DNA from: Brachionus manjavacas
Lineage: Eukaryota > Rotifera > Eurotatoria > Ploima > Brachionidae
NCBI GenBank assembly: GCA_019054805.1
Contig: JAHQIY010000016.1
Coordinates: forward strand, 1,364,001 to 1,428,000
Direction of reading: 5' to 3'
DNA length: 64,000 bases
Shown here: piece after piece, positions 10,432 through 22,000 of the stretch
How the letters are laid out: every line of letters begins with the position of its first letter
How positions within the stretch are numbered: the first letter of the stretch is position 1
Program-made: the position numbers and the translations under genes
The notes under the pieces: generated by a model
What the model was told of the DNA's origin: nothing
Databases searched by the model: none
The model's input: only the letters and a program-made list of their open reading frames with translations

Positions 10432-11760
10432 CATTAATAATTTACTAGTCGCAAAATATTTACGATAATAACTCGAAATTTTCATGATTCCATTGGGTTT
10501 TGAGTTCCAGTATGGATGACTGTAGACTCTGTGACCAAGGTACCCTTATCCGATTTTTTTGAGGCTACTTGAATTAGATCTTCATCAAGGCCGACGTCAC
10601 TTAAGAACTCTCTGATTCGAATGGTGCCACGACTAACTTGAGCTCCTGATGTGCCAACAGTTGGACATTGTCTTGCTTGACCAAAATTACCACCAGTTTT
10701 CTGGAAGGATGACATGTTGTTATTCTTTTGTCGATGATATTGTTCGGCTTTGGCACTAGCTGGTATGTCTTTTTTTGATTTGGCAGGGTCGTAGTATCGT
10801 TTGACTCTAATACCCTTAGGTCAATTTTGATCATTCAAGATGTCATCTCTATGAGTGCTCATCACTTGAAAGTGATAAGATTTGTAATAGTTGTATTTTG
10901 TCGTAAGTTCGACAATCGACTCAACTTTAGCAAATTTTTCAATTATTTCTTTAACACCCTCTTTTATGCTGTCAACTGACCAAAATCCAGTGTAGTAGTC
11001 AAAGAATCGCATGAGCTTAACGGCCGAACTTAGACTGGATGTTTTTTGACAACCTATAATAAATTTCCGATTTACGTTTTTGGTTGACTTCGAATACTTA
11101 TTGTTAGATTCAAAATTTAATCCTTTTCCCGAGGAGCTGTTGAGAATACTAGCATACGCTGTTTTCTTTGTATTCGAGTTTTCTTAATTGACCTTATCAC
11201 GCTTATTGCCATTCTGTACAAATTCAGGTTCAAACGAGTACTGCTCATCACCCTCCGCGATTCTCACTTCTTGTTGAAATGTTGAAATTGCGAAGTCTAG
11301 TTTGTCCGCTTAGTATCTTTTTGAGTTCAGCATTTTCTCTTTTTAGATCTTCGGCAAGTTCACATATACGTTCTTTCGATGCCTTTAGTATTCTAACTTC
11401 ATTTACTAAGAGCTCCAAGCTGCTTCTTATGTCTCCGTAGAGGTCAATGTTAGGGTTGTCAACAATGGCCGATTCATTCATCGACTTATTTTTAGGGTTA
11501 ATTTTAATTACTTCTAGTGTTTCGTTGGTCTTTTGTCAACTATCGAGTTGATAAGATACCAAACGTCAGACCCCATTTGCTTGCAACTATTTCTGTTTTG
11601 AATCTGAATGTCTTTCTTTAGATCAGATTTTCCGATTACGTTTAAAGCCAATTTCACTCTCATGATGTTCAATTGCTCTTTTTTGTCAGGATTAGGATTC
11701 GGTTCTCCAAATAGTTTCAAAATTTCCAAAATTTTTGCCATAAATTCAATTTAATCAAAA
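10432..11760 (-). pseudogene. LINE ORF1 (coiled-coil nucleic-acid-binding protein), broken
   Basis: Read on the minus strand from an ATG at 11741: MAKILEILKLFGEPNPNPDK... to 11514. The next segment, 11481-11248, has heptad-like leucines and charged residues (ELLVNEVRILKASKERICEL, AEDLKRENAELKKIL), a trimerising coiled coil as in many ORF1 proteins. 11012-10821 and 10834-10482 contain KSDKGTL and basic/Gln-rich tracts. Stops and frame changes separate the pieces. The order on the strand is coiled coil, then middle domain, then the endonuclease at 9.5 kb, matching a LINE ORF1-ORF2 layout. At about 10432-10490 the frame SSYYRKYFATSKLL may be the first endonuclease strand. Confidence 0.6.
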
Positions 11761-11878
11761 AATTACGTTAAAATTATGTTATCAAATTTATTCTATTCAC
11801 AATTTTTTTTTCTATCTTTCTACTTTTTTTTCAGTTTTTTTTCTTTTTTCAAAGTTTTTATTAGGGAGATGAGCACAA

Positions 11879-12005
11879 ATAATATTAAAAGTAAGGAAAT
11901 TCAATGGTAAATGAACAATAAGGCCAAACAAGTGAATGATTGGGGAAAATTTACTCAAGAAGAATCCTAAGCATTCAGTCACTAATCATTTGATCAATAA
12001 TTTGA
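11879..12005 (+). repeat. decayed single copy related to the 150-bp coding repeat
   Basis: Base-by-base alignment with the minisatellite unit keeps TCAATGG, GCAAGTG-like CAAGTG, TGATTGG, AAAAT, AAGCATTCAGT and ATCAT.TG.TCAA in order and at the same spacing. The translation keeps QW, N-A-K-Q-V, DWGK, T-x-E and AFS, against QW, N-A-R-Q-V, DWSK, P-E and AFS in the array, but it has two or three stops. It looks like an old relative rather than a recent copy of the array. Confidence 0.5.
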
Positions 12006-12091
12006 TCATTAACATCAAAATGCTCAAATTGTTGATTGATCCCCTTGATATTTTTTTTTGTTAATATAAGATTTATTTTTTTACTTGTTCT

Positions 12092-12160
12092 CTGTACCGA
12101 GTAAAAGCTCCTTCAGAATAAAAATAAAAATATGAAAATCATAAATAAAATAAAAATGAA
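12092..12160 (-). mobile_element. solo LINE 3' terminus (hairpin plus A-rich tail)
   Basis: CTGTACCGAGTAAAAGCTCC on the plus strand, followed by TTCAGAATAAAAATAAAAAT, matches the 3' end of the 36.5-kb LINE (36472-36520). The body of the element is missing, so this is an extremely 5'-truncated insertion or a remnant. Confidence 0.5.
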
Positions 12161-12289
12161 TTTAAAAGAAAAATCAAATAGATTTGGTAAATATGATATT
12201 AAAGAGAAGAAAAAAGAGATTAATTGAAACAGTAAGTGACAGGTACCCAGTCACAACCAAAATAATGTTTCATCGAGGAATTAGCGAAG

Positions 12290-14021
12290 TTCATCGAAAA
12301 AAAGTCGGTTAACATTGATATTAGTGAGCTCGGGCAATATTACGAACAGCTCTTTAACAAATTTAGTGATGCCAGGGACCCCGAAGCGATCGTCCGAAAA
12401 TCTAAAATTAACAAATTAATAACAGAATTAGCTGAATCACCAAACATACACTTCAAGCTCGAACCCAACACGGTAGAAAACATAATCAAAAGCCTACCCA
12501 ATGGGAAAAGTATCGGGTTCGGTGGGATTAGTAACGAAATGCTCAAATAGTCCAGGTAACTCAGTTGCAACGATATTGACAATAATTTATGAGAAAATTA
12601 TTAGCCATCAGACGACCCCATTTTCGTTCAATATCTCGATTCTTAAGACAATAATCAACTCTAAAAAGCCGAACAATGAAATCAAGAACCTGAGACCAGT
12701 CGCAATCTCAGACGTATTCTCAAATATCTTTGAGAGTGTCCTATTAGCCGAAATTGAAAAAGACTACACGGACCATGACAAGCAATTCGGTTTCAAGAAA
12801 CAAACTTCCTGTAACCATGCCATATTCACGCTCAAACAAGCCATAAAAGCAACAAACAAACTCCGTAAGAGATTGTACGTATTTGCATAGACGCGTCAAA
12901 AGCGTTCGATAAAATATCGCCTTAATCTCTGGACAGAAATGATTGACCGAAAAATCAATCCTCTCATAATCGTCGCGCTCATCAACTACTACAATGACTC
13001 ACTAATAATAGTCGAGAACGAATGCGAACTATCAAAACCCTTCAAAACAAACATTGGTGTCAAACAAGGCGGGGCGATCTCGCCTAAACTTTTCTCGATC
13101 TATGTTGATGAACTAATAAGACAAATTGAAACTGACGAGAGTGGTACTAAAATATCGGATGAGCTCAAACTAGACATTATTGTATACGCTGACGATATCC
13201 TGCTCCTAAGCACAAGCAAAAAAGGGCTACAAGATTTGATAGACATAGCTGAAACATATGGTGAAAAGAATGACATATCTTACAACCCCGAGAAAACTGT
13301 CTTTATGATCTTTAACAAAAAAACACAAAGACCAGCTGAAGTGCTACGAAAAGATATATGAAAAAATTCGATATGTTTGTTATCATCTGTTGAAATCACA
13401 GATGATAACAAACATATCGAACACCTAGAAAAAAGGAAAAAGTCAGCTATGGCGGCACTCATGAAACTAAAGTCACTCGGACTGACTGGTCCAAACCTTT
13501 ATCCGGTTATGAAAGGGCATCTTTATAAAACTTACGTCAGACCGGTACTACTATATGGTATAGAGAGTTTATACTTAACTCAAATGGATACACTTAAGCT
13601 TAAACGAATAGAAGGTAACTTAAAAAAAACAATAATAGGTATTCCGACTAAATGCAAGAAAACCAACCTAATGCATGCACTCAAGATTGAACCGACCATC
13701 GAATACGTCGAGATTATTAAGAACCAATTTATTGTAAACCTCCTAAGGAACACGTACACCCGAAAAATAGTCGAACAGACCATACACCGAAGACTCAAAG
13801 ACATAATAAAAGAATTAACTGAGCATGGAGAAGAGGACCTCGATGACTTACCACTAAAACTAGAAGACCAGTGCAAAGTAAACAAATACGTAATAAAATC
13901 GGAAATCAGATCGAATTGTAAGAACAACCCGATAGTAACTGAACTAATAACAATATTCAATTCAAAAAACAGGGATACAATACCGGACAGAATCACACAT
14001 CTCATTAGATATGATGCTTAA
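12290..14021 (+). pseudogene. LINE reverse transcriptase, several frameshifts
   Basis: The plus-strand pieces join in order. 12301-12550 (SVNIDISELGQYYEQLFNKF...LPNGKSIGFGGISNEML) is the RT lead-in. 12620-12890 has LRPVAISDVFSNIFESV and FGFKKQTSCNHAIFTLKQA. After a frame change comes the equivalent of DASKAFDK. 12939-13361 has GVKQGGAISPKLFSIY and the catalytic YADDILLLS. 13377-14021 is the thumb and C-terminal domain (RPVLLYGIESL). YADD and GxxQGGxxSP place it among non-LTR elements. An inverted duplication at 13367-13421 and other indels break the frame, so it is dead. It is the missing RT counterpart, in opposite orientation, of the ORF1/endonuclease block at 8.9-11.8 kb. Confidence 0.85.
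13367..13421. repeat. perfect 24-bp inverted duplication inside RT
   Basis: 13367-13390 (TTCGATATGTTTGTTATCAT + CTGT) is the exact reverse complement of 13398-13421, separated by 7 bp. The right arm is in frame as RT sequence (TDDNKHIE). The left arm is extra and coincides with the ORF break, so it looks like a fold-back or template-switch insertion. Confidence 0.9.
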
Positions 14022-14195
14022 AATGAACCCACCAACTTCCTTTATTTTTTTTCTATTTTTATATCAATTGTACAAAGTTGTTTTTTCATAATGTATATAA
14101 TATTACGGCACGCTTTATTTGACAGTGTGCCGGGAAAGTGGCCTATTAATTGGCCTTAGCATAAGCCTAATTAAAAAATAAAATAAATATGCTTT
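14022..14195 (+). other. 3' untranslated end of the plus-strand LINE
   Basis: Downstream of the RT stop are two hairpins, CGGCACGCTTTATTTGACAG + TGTGCCG and GGCCTATTAATTGGCC, then an A-rich tail (AATTAAAAAATAAAATAAAT). Hairpins recognised by the LINE's own RT followed by a simple tail are usual for the 3' ends of this class. Confidence 0.6.
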
Positions 14196-15182
14196 AAAAA
14201 CTCAGTCATTAATTTTTCTTGACTAGTATTGTAGCTTGTTTCTATTAAACACGCAAGTAGTAAATTTTAATTGAGTCATTCATCGATTATTTGTTAAGCA
14301 TACTCAATTTCTGTTAAGATTCGTTAATCAGAGTTATTCAAAAATCTTAAGCCAAGCTAAAATCACTGACTTAAAATTTTTTTCAAGTTAATCTTATTTT
14401 AATTTGCAATAGCAATTCTAGAAATTTTATTTATTTTCCCCTTCCCGTCGATCAAAAATTCAAGATTATTTAAGTCAAGTAAAAAATTGGCTTTAGTGAC
14501 TTTGGCTTAAACTTGTGACTTAAAAACAAGCCTGATATTTTTTTTAATGATATTTTTTTTTTAAAGATTAGCCTAAATTGATAGAGAAATAGATTTCGGA
14601 AAAAATGAGTTATGGACCTAATCATATATCCGAATCGAATACTTGGACTATTGAAGTCAACGACAAGCTCTGGTCTTGTTGAGACAAATTCAACAACTCA
14701 AGTTAACCGTGGTGAAAGAAGCAAAATCACACGACTTGCGTTGCCGACTTCAATAAGTAGTACAATACGGCAAAGAGAACTTTAAAATTATTGTTAAATG
14801 ATGAGAAACCATAACCACAATTTTTCAACAGCTTTTGTTAATATTATTAGTTATAAAATTTTTTTTCTTAATTTAAATGAAAATTGTATATTTTATTTAC
14901 AAATTATAATTAAATTAATTTTTTTTTTTATAAGAATAAATTTTTTTAATAGTTAATTTTGATTTTTTTTAAACAAGCTTGAGTATTTTATTATTTTTTT
15001 CAAAAATATTTTATAAATTAAATTAAAATGAAATAACAATTGATAAATTACTTATAAATTTATTTTAACTCGATGAAAAATAATTTATTGAAATATATGA
15101 AAAACCAATGAAATTTATATTTTTCATCGATGTAACATCAAATTTTAATTGACTGGGTAATAATGACATGGTAAAATATTTA
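14196..15182. other. AT-rich spacer with one degenerate ORF scrap
   Basis: Around 14606-14790 a plus-strand stretch has coding-like composition (SYGPNHISESNTWTIEVNDK) but acquires stops after about 28 codons. It may be remains of a mobile-element ORF. The rest is A/T low complexity. Confidence 0.35.
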
Positions 15183-15425
15183 AGAGTTCAGAAGAAAAAA
15201 GAAATTGTAAGGTTACAATAACACAATGGAGTTGGGTAATTGATATTTCTTGATTCGAAACCTTTGTTATATTCTCCCGCCAGTCTGACAACTAATGGAA
15301 CAGAGTGGCTCAGTTCTGCCCTAACATATTTTTCACTCAACTCAAAAAGTCGACTTTAGACTGTAAGTAATCTAAGTCTATTATTTGCCTCATGATGTAA
15401 AATTTTGGAGTTGGTATCAAATCTT
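15183..15425 (-). mobile_element. 3' fragment of the 36.5-kb LINE family
   Basis: Matches 36650-36900 with many point changes (TAACACAATGGAGTTGGGTA, TTGATTCGAAACCTTTGTTA, TATTTTTCACTCAACTCAAA). It covers the carboxy end of the RT ORF only and is more diverged than the 7.9-kb copy. It ends where ATTAGGGAGATGAGCACAA begins (15432), a motif also found at 11860. Confidence 0.8.
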
Positions 15426-16052
15426 AGTTTTATTAGGGAGATGAGCACAATTCCATAGATGTTAACTTTGTTCTTTTAAAAAATTAGTTCATTATAATTG
15501 AATTTAAATCTGTACTGTTAATTTTTAAACTGAATTTGATTTTAATTATTTTAATTGTTGATTCATAATGATTATTTAGTTCCTAAAATAACTTCTTGTT
15601 GTTTTATATTATCATCAATTAAAAAATTAAAGTTTGTGTTTTGAATGGACACTTAAAAAAGCTGATTTTCTTTAATTTAATTTTTTTTTTTAAGATTATA
15701 ATAATTTTAAGGATTTAAAAGAAATTTTTTTTGAGTTTTTTAATAATTAAAGATTATTAGATATTCCTAAAAATATTGTTTCAATAATAGATTTTGTAGT
15801 ATAGAATCCAAATTTTAATTAAATTTATTTTTAATTTTCCTAGAATGTCACTATAATTTTTTTATTTAAATTCCTGTACTGGTGAAATTTAAAATGAAAC
15901 CTAAATTAATTTATTCTCTGCCCTTTATTTTTCAAATAAGAATCAGAAAAAAAATTAACTTAATTCTTCACGAACATTGAAAATTTTCATAAAATAAACC
16001 AAATTTAAAAATTTTTGAAAAATCTAGACATAATTTTTCAAATGAAAATAGA
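15426..16052. other. AT-rich spacer upstream of MED23
   Basis: Apart from the ATTAGGGAGATGAGCACAA motif at 15432, only low-complexity A/T is seen. The MED23 promoter should lie in its right part, but no specific element can be named. Confidence 0.5.
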
Positions 16053-19000
16053 ATGGCAACTTTTAAAAACCAAATCAAGGATATAATTAACAAAGCTTTT
16101 GTAATTATTAATTTTAATTAAAATAAATTTATAAACCATCTTATATGTTTCTCTAAAAGTCTTTTGAAACTATTGACGAATTTTCTTATGCGAATACAAG
16201 CGTCGATCTTGTCAACCAGCAATTAAAAACATGCTACAATGACTTGGTTTATTTGCTTGCCACAATTACTAAACAAACTGAAGTAGTTAAATTAAAATAA
16301 ATAAATAAAAAACAAAAATAAATTGATTTATTAAGGGTCAAGAGAGTTCGGATATGGCGAACAAAAAGGAAGCAATAAATGAATTGGTAAATCAAATATT
16401 TCAGCAAAAACATGCCAAAAAACAGCTTTTAATCATCCGCTTAGTAACGATGCTAGTTGATAACAAGATAATTGAGGTGAGATTTGCAAGCGAGTCTATG
16501 CTAAGTAATTTGACTTATTCGATTGCAAGCACCGATAAGTCTGAGAATCGCGAAATTTCGGCTAGTCCCTATCTTTGGTGCAAAATCCTTGATTGTATTC
16601 GAAATTTTATAATTCAACATGATTACAAATCTTGCCGCGATATATTTAAGATGTTGCTTGATATTGTCAAAAAAATTCCACATGAGGATTCAAGTGTTCC
16701 ACCTCAGTTGGAGAGTGAGGCCTTGTTTTCGAAATCTGCTCGCAAAAATAAGTTAGTTGCGGACCAAAACGTTTTAATTGATGACCTCCCGGTCACCTAT
16801 AATCCGACATACAAATCGTCAGAAACGAATGATATAAAATTAGAATCTTTATTTGAAGTAACTGAGAAAATATTTAAAGAAATTTTTTTTATAAATTTTT
16901 TATTAGATAATAAATTTTTTGATGGATAAAAAAAGTTATTTTATGCCAAGATATTTAGCTTTAAACGAAATTAAAATTGTCATATCATTCGGCAAAGAAC
17001 CATATCATAACGTAAGATTTTACAATTCTAAAATAAAAATGAAAGTTAAATTCTAAAATTTAGAGATTCCATAAATTATTCACTGATTTTATTAATTCGT
17101 TTTTGCCTACAGCGAATATGATGTCAGTTTCAGGCAGAGATAGACTTATTCCAATTGTTGGATTTTCAAATTTATACAATTTATACAGCTTTTGGCGCTA
17201 TAATCCCATGAGTTGTAAATTTAGCTCCAGTGGTCCTTTACCCTATTATAAAGTTGTCTTTTTTTTCCACAAAAAATGAATCCAAAATTTATTATTTTCT
17301 ATTTAGCATATAACTAAGCCTCATCAAGAATTTTTTTTTTATATCCTTCGTCAAAATACTACCCAGTACTTGCTGCTCAGCTTGATGAATTTGAACCGTA
17401 ACATAAAAACAAGATATCCCGTTTTTGAGAACCAGTTCGTAAATGCAATAGTTTTTACCATGGAACTAACTGAGCAAAGTCCAAATAATATTTTTGGTAT
17501 GATTTTTTGCTTTATTTTTTTAAATTTTTATGAAACGTTTTAAAATTTTAAAAAAGAAAATCTAAGAATTTGGAATAACATGGTTAATAATCTGATCTAT
17601 TTGATACAAATAATTCACATGCCATCTTTTATTCAACAATTGATCTCAATGGTATTTGAAAAATTTCTTAAATAACAATCTACTTCTTTCGTTTTAAGCT
17701 TAAAGAAAACAAACAAGATTTTAGAAATAGTCGAGATTGGCTTATGTGGTTTTTTTTGATGATAATGGTGACCAATATAGCCAAAAGTTGTTTTTCAGAA
17801 ATTCTTCAATTATTCGACGTCCTCTATAGAGAAAATGAGCAACTTCCAAAACCGGACTTGAACTCTATTTATTCAGTTATTAAACTAGCTCCTTTAGCTG
17901 TTTATATTTCGATTAGTTCCAGCTTTACCTCACAAGACACTTCGTCTGGACAAAGTGCTAAAACAAAATCTTTAATTTTTCCGGAATCTTTGATGGAACA
18001 TTACAGTTTTCTACAAGAATGTGTCAATTATCAGCACCAGAATGACTATGCCTTGGCAATTTGCCTCAATGCTTGTAAGTGTCAAATAATTATTAATGTC
18101 AAATAATTTAATTTATAAGTATTCTGATAAGCTTTAAATTATAAATTTTTTTTCCCAGAGGCCATAATAGAAATATATTAAGAGAAAACTTTTTTCAAAA
18201 TATCATTCCATTAAATTTTTTATTTTGTAAAAAAAAATGTCAAAAATAGACAGAAAAAAACAAAAATTTTAGTTAAGAAAAAAAATTTATTTTTACTCCC
18301 TGTGCCTTGTTGAATCATTGCGGCATATCTAGAATAAAATGTTACTTATTTTATTTTTATCCTTTATATTGTAGATCTCTTTAAGGCGTTTAGCTAAAAT
18401 TTCAATTTTCTTCATTTAATTAAAGTAAAAGTCTTCTTTTTTGAATTTATTTTACATTTATCATTATACATTCATTTATTTGTGTTTATGTTCGAGCATA
18501 AGCTCTTCAGGTAAAAAAAGCAAAAATAAAATAAAATAATTAAAACAGTTTTAAAATATTTTTAATTCAAAGTAAAGTAAGTTATAAGATGAAAAAGAAA
18601 AATAATAATTAAAGTAGTAGTAGTAGGAGTAGTTCTTGCTGCGACACCTAACATGTAGATTGTCTAAGCCCATCACCGCCAATTAGCCGTGTAGAGCTAT
18701 AGAAGCCGATTCCATTGAACTTACCTAAAGCCATTTTAAAATTAGCTGTTGACCTGGATTTCACCACATTTTCCGGCAACTTATTCCGATGCGGAACTAC
18801 TCTGTTTGAAAAAAATACATGTCTGGCATTTACTGCAGCCGCAAAATCGTTTCTAATTTGAGCTGGGAAACTTTCTCTCTGGACTCTGATGCTTTTTCCT
18901 CTTAACGCCCCGGCTGGTCCCTTATTTTCTGATTTTTTCACTAGATTCGTGACCAATCTTACCTTTTCTATTCCATTCACAAATTTGTACATTTCAATCA

Positions 19001-22000
19001 AGTCCCCTCTCACTCTTCTTTCACTCAGCTTTGTCGGTCCTAATTTTATCAGCCTCATTTCATAGACATGTTTCTTACAGACAAAGGTATTTTTGTTGCC
19101 CTCTCTTGCACCTTTTCCAACGCATTCACGTCCATTTTTATACTTGGATTCCAAACCTGCACTGCATAATCTATGTGGGGTCTCACCATGGATATATACA
19201 ATCTTATCCAAAGACTTTCCTCTCTACTTGTAAACGCTCGCTTTAGCATTCCAAGCACCCTACCCGCTTTCGCACAAGCACTTTTCACTTGGCTGGTCCA
19301 TTTTAAATCTGATGAAACTATCACTCCAAGATCCCTTTCACACTCTGAGGTCGCTAGTATAACATTCCTGTTGCTTTTTGTATATATTTATGCCTTTCAT
19401 TTAGCCTGCCGAAATGCATTACTTTACATTTGTTAGCACACAGTCCCATACGCCAAACCTCTATCCATTGACATACTGCATCCAGATCTTTGTGTAACAT
19501 CGTTCTCTCATTAAGATTATTAATTATACCGAGTATTTTTGAGTCATCTGCATACAATTCCATTCTATTTGAAACGCAGTCAGGTAGGTCATTTATGTAA
19601 AGAACAAATAGCAGAGGTCCAAGTATAGACCCTTGCGGAACTCCACTCAGTACCTCTGACTATCTAGAAACTCCATCACAAAGAAAAACTCGCTGAGTTC
19701 TCATACTCAAAAAGTCTTCGAGCCACCTTACTATTTTCTCACCTAGTCCATAACCACGTAGTTTATGAAGAAGTCGTTGATGCGGTACCATATCAAAAGC
19801 CTTTGAGAAGTCTAATAGTATTTCATCCACACTATTACCTTTGGCCAACTCAGTCGTGATCATATCAAGAGTTTCAAGTAGGTTCGTTACACATCCTTTC
19901 TTTGGAACAAATCCATGTTGACTTCCAATTATTAGATTATTCTCTTGAAGGTAAAACATTAGTTGGTCCTGACAATACCTTCCAGAACTTTACAAGCGAC
20001 TGACGTAAGTGATACGGGTCGATAATTTACTGGCTCTAATTTACTTCCTTTTTTATATATCGGTGACACATTTGCTCTTTTCCACTCTTTTGGGATTTTT
20101 CCTGTCTCTAATGATTTTGGGATAATTATCTTCAATGGCATTGACATCTTTTTTGCGCAGTTTTTCAGTATCAGTGGATGTACTTGGTCTGTGCCCATCG
20201 ATTTGTTGCCATTTAATTTCTCTAGTCTCCGTTCAATCAGATCTTCGTTTAGCTCCTGCATGACATTCTCAATATCGAAAGTAGAGGAAGTACGTAAAGG
20301 AAAAAAAGGCATATTATCATTGGTTTCTTTATTAAAGACTGAATGAAATTGATCATTTAGTAGCTCAGCTATCAGTTTTTTGTCACTCGTTACATCACCC
20401 TCTTTTGTTCTTAACATTCTTATTTCTTCCTCTACTCCCATTTTGCTTTTTACATAGGCATTAATTGGTTTCGGATCACTTTTTGCTTTTTTAGACAGTC
20501 TGTTCTCATAATCCGATTTTACTTTGTTTATTCTGATTTTATTCTGTTTTAACTCTCTACATGCTCTTCTATAATCAAATATACTTATTTCATTGTTAAG
20601 TTAGGAAATAAAAGGAGATGGGAAAATATAAGAATACAAATAGCATGAGAGTTATAATCCTTGGATGTTATTTTAGCCTTCAATTTTGGAAACAATACTT
20701 AATATTTCATTGATTAAATCACACTTGTTTTGATAACTTTCTAGCTCAATTAAAATCTGCCGATTGTATTCATTTTTGATTAATCTTTAATGGATTAATA
20801 AAAACAAGTTTTTAAATTTTCAATAAAGATTTCTGTCTGTATTGGGTTTAGTGAGAGCAAGATTCCTGTAGTTCTGCGCTTCTTAGAAACATCTAGTAAA
20901 CGCCTTGTAATATTGCCTTCGACTCTTTTTATTTAATTGATAAGTGTTCTTAGAAGAATGAAATTCTCAAAGTCGTACATCAAGACTGGTTCTTTGTAAA
21001 TTTTGTACAAGAAGCTTTTCATATTTGGGTGCATGCGAGGGTCAATTTCTAAGAAAATCTTTAGAGAGACTTCTAAATATTTTTATGTCAAAAATAAATT
21101 GTGTATTTGAACAAAAGTCTGGATATTTTTATTTTCTAGATTCCTATGACACTTCGCATTTAATGCAATTGTTTAACTCTCTTTTGGATAAAATTGGTAA
21201 GAATGCACAAATTTTGTCTCAAAATCAAATGCAAGTGGTGAATTCTCCATCAGGAATAACTAGTCCAAATAACGCAGTCAAATCAATATTCACAAACCAC
21301 CAGCCTTTATCTATGGAAGTGATCAGCTTTCTCAATTTACATGTGCGATTCACGTAATTTAAATTCTAAATAATCATACTTTGTATATTTTTTTATTTTT
21401 TATTTATTAAAATTAAGTTTGACTGGGTATTTGACCGGAATTTTGATTCAAAGATCACCACAAAAGGCAATTAACATGAACATTCCGGTGTCAATTGTGG
21501 AAACCTTGGCCAGACTTGTCATCTATGATCCGGATAATTTTGTCAAATATTTAAATCGTAACAAAAAGTCGATTTTTTAATAGTTAAGCTCATATTTTTT
21601 TTGTTTTAGAAAATTTTTGGCAAGGCTTAATTTCAGTCAATGCAAATAGCTTAGCTCAGCTCCAGCCTAACCAAACCGGTCAAAATGTACAGTTGTCATT
21701 TTTTTATCAGCAAATGAATTTACTAATCGAAATGATAACTTTTCGGTTAAAACAATTAAGCTTTACCCATAGGACAACATTTTTGATTTTAATCAACAGT
21801 TTGTACACTCATCCATCATTGGCGTCAAATGTGTCACAAACACCGCAGGCACAAAAACCCGCTCAAACCACACCTCAAATTCCACAGCTAAAAGCCGATC
21901 AAATAAATTTCCTCAAACATCCTCTAATTTACATCAATTCACAGTATTCTATGCTAAAAATTTTATCAAGCTACAGTGGTGGGGATTTTTATGAACTGCT

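Larger units (their letters stand above)
11761..12289. other. junction segment between inverted LINE parts
   Basis: Contains a T/C-rich stretch (11800-11850), the motif ATTAGGGAGATGAGCACAA (11860-11878, also at 15432), a decayed relative of the 1.5-6.4 kb repeat unit (11879-12005), and a LINE 3' terminal hairpin in minus orientation (12092-12116). No intact gene. Confidence 0.5.

Noticed and set aside
12340..12582. 80-codon minus-strand ORF opposite the RT start
   Set aside because: Antisense of the plus-strand RT lead-in; no motif.
13580..14005. 141-codon minus-strand ORF
   Set aside because: It is the antisense shadow of the RT C-terminal region, with Ser/Phe-rich composition.
18146..18240. 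Additional MED23 exon just before the LINE (after TTTCCCAG at about 18159)
   Set aside because: Exon 8 joins in phase and with homology directly to 21140, and the candidate peptide does not fit the family.
19031..19436. Plus-strand ORFs within the CR1-like LINE
   Set aside because: They overlap the better-supported minus-strand RT coding sequence that shows all RT motifs.
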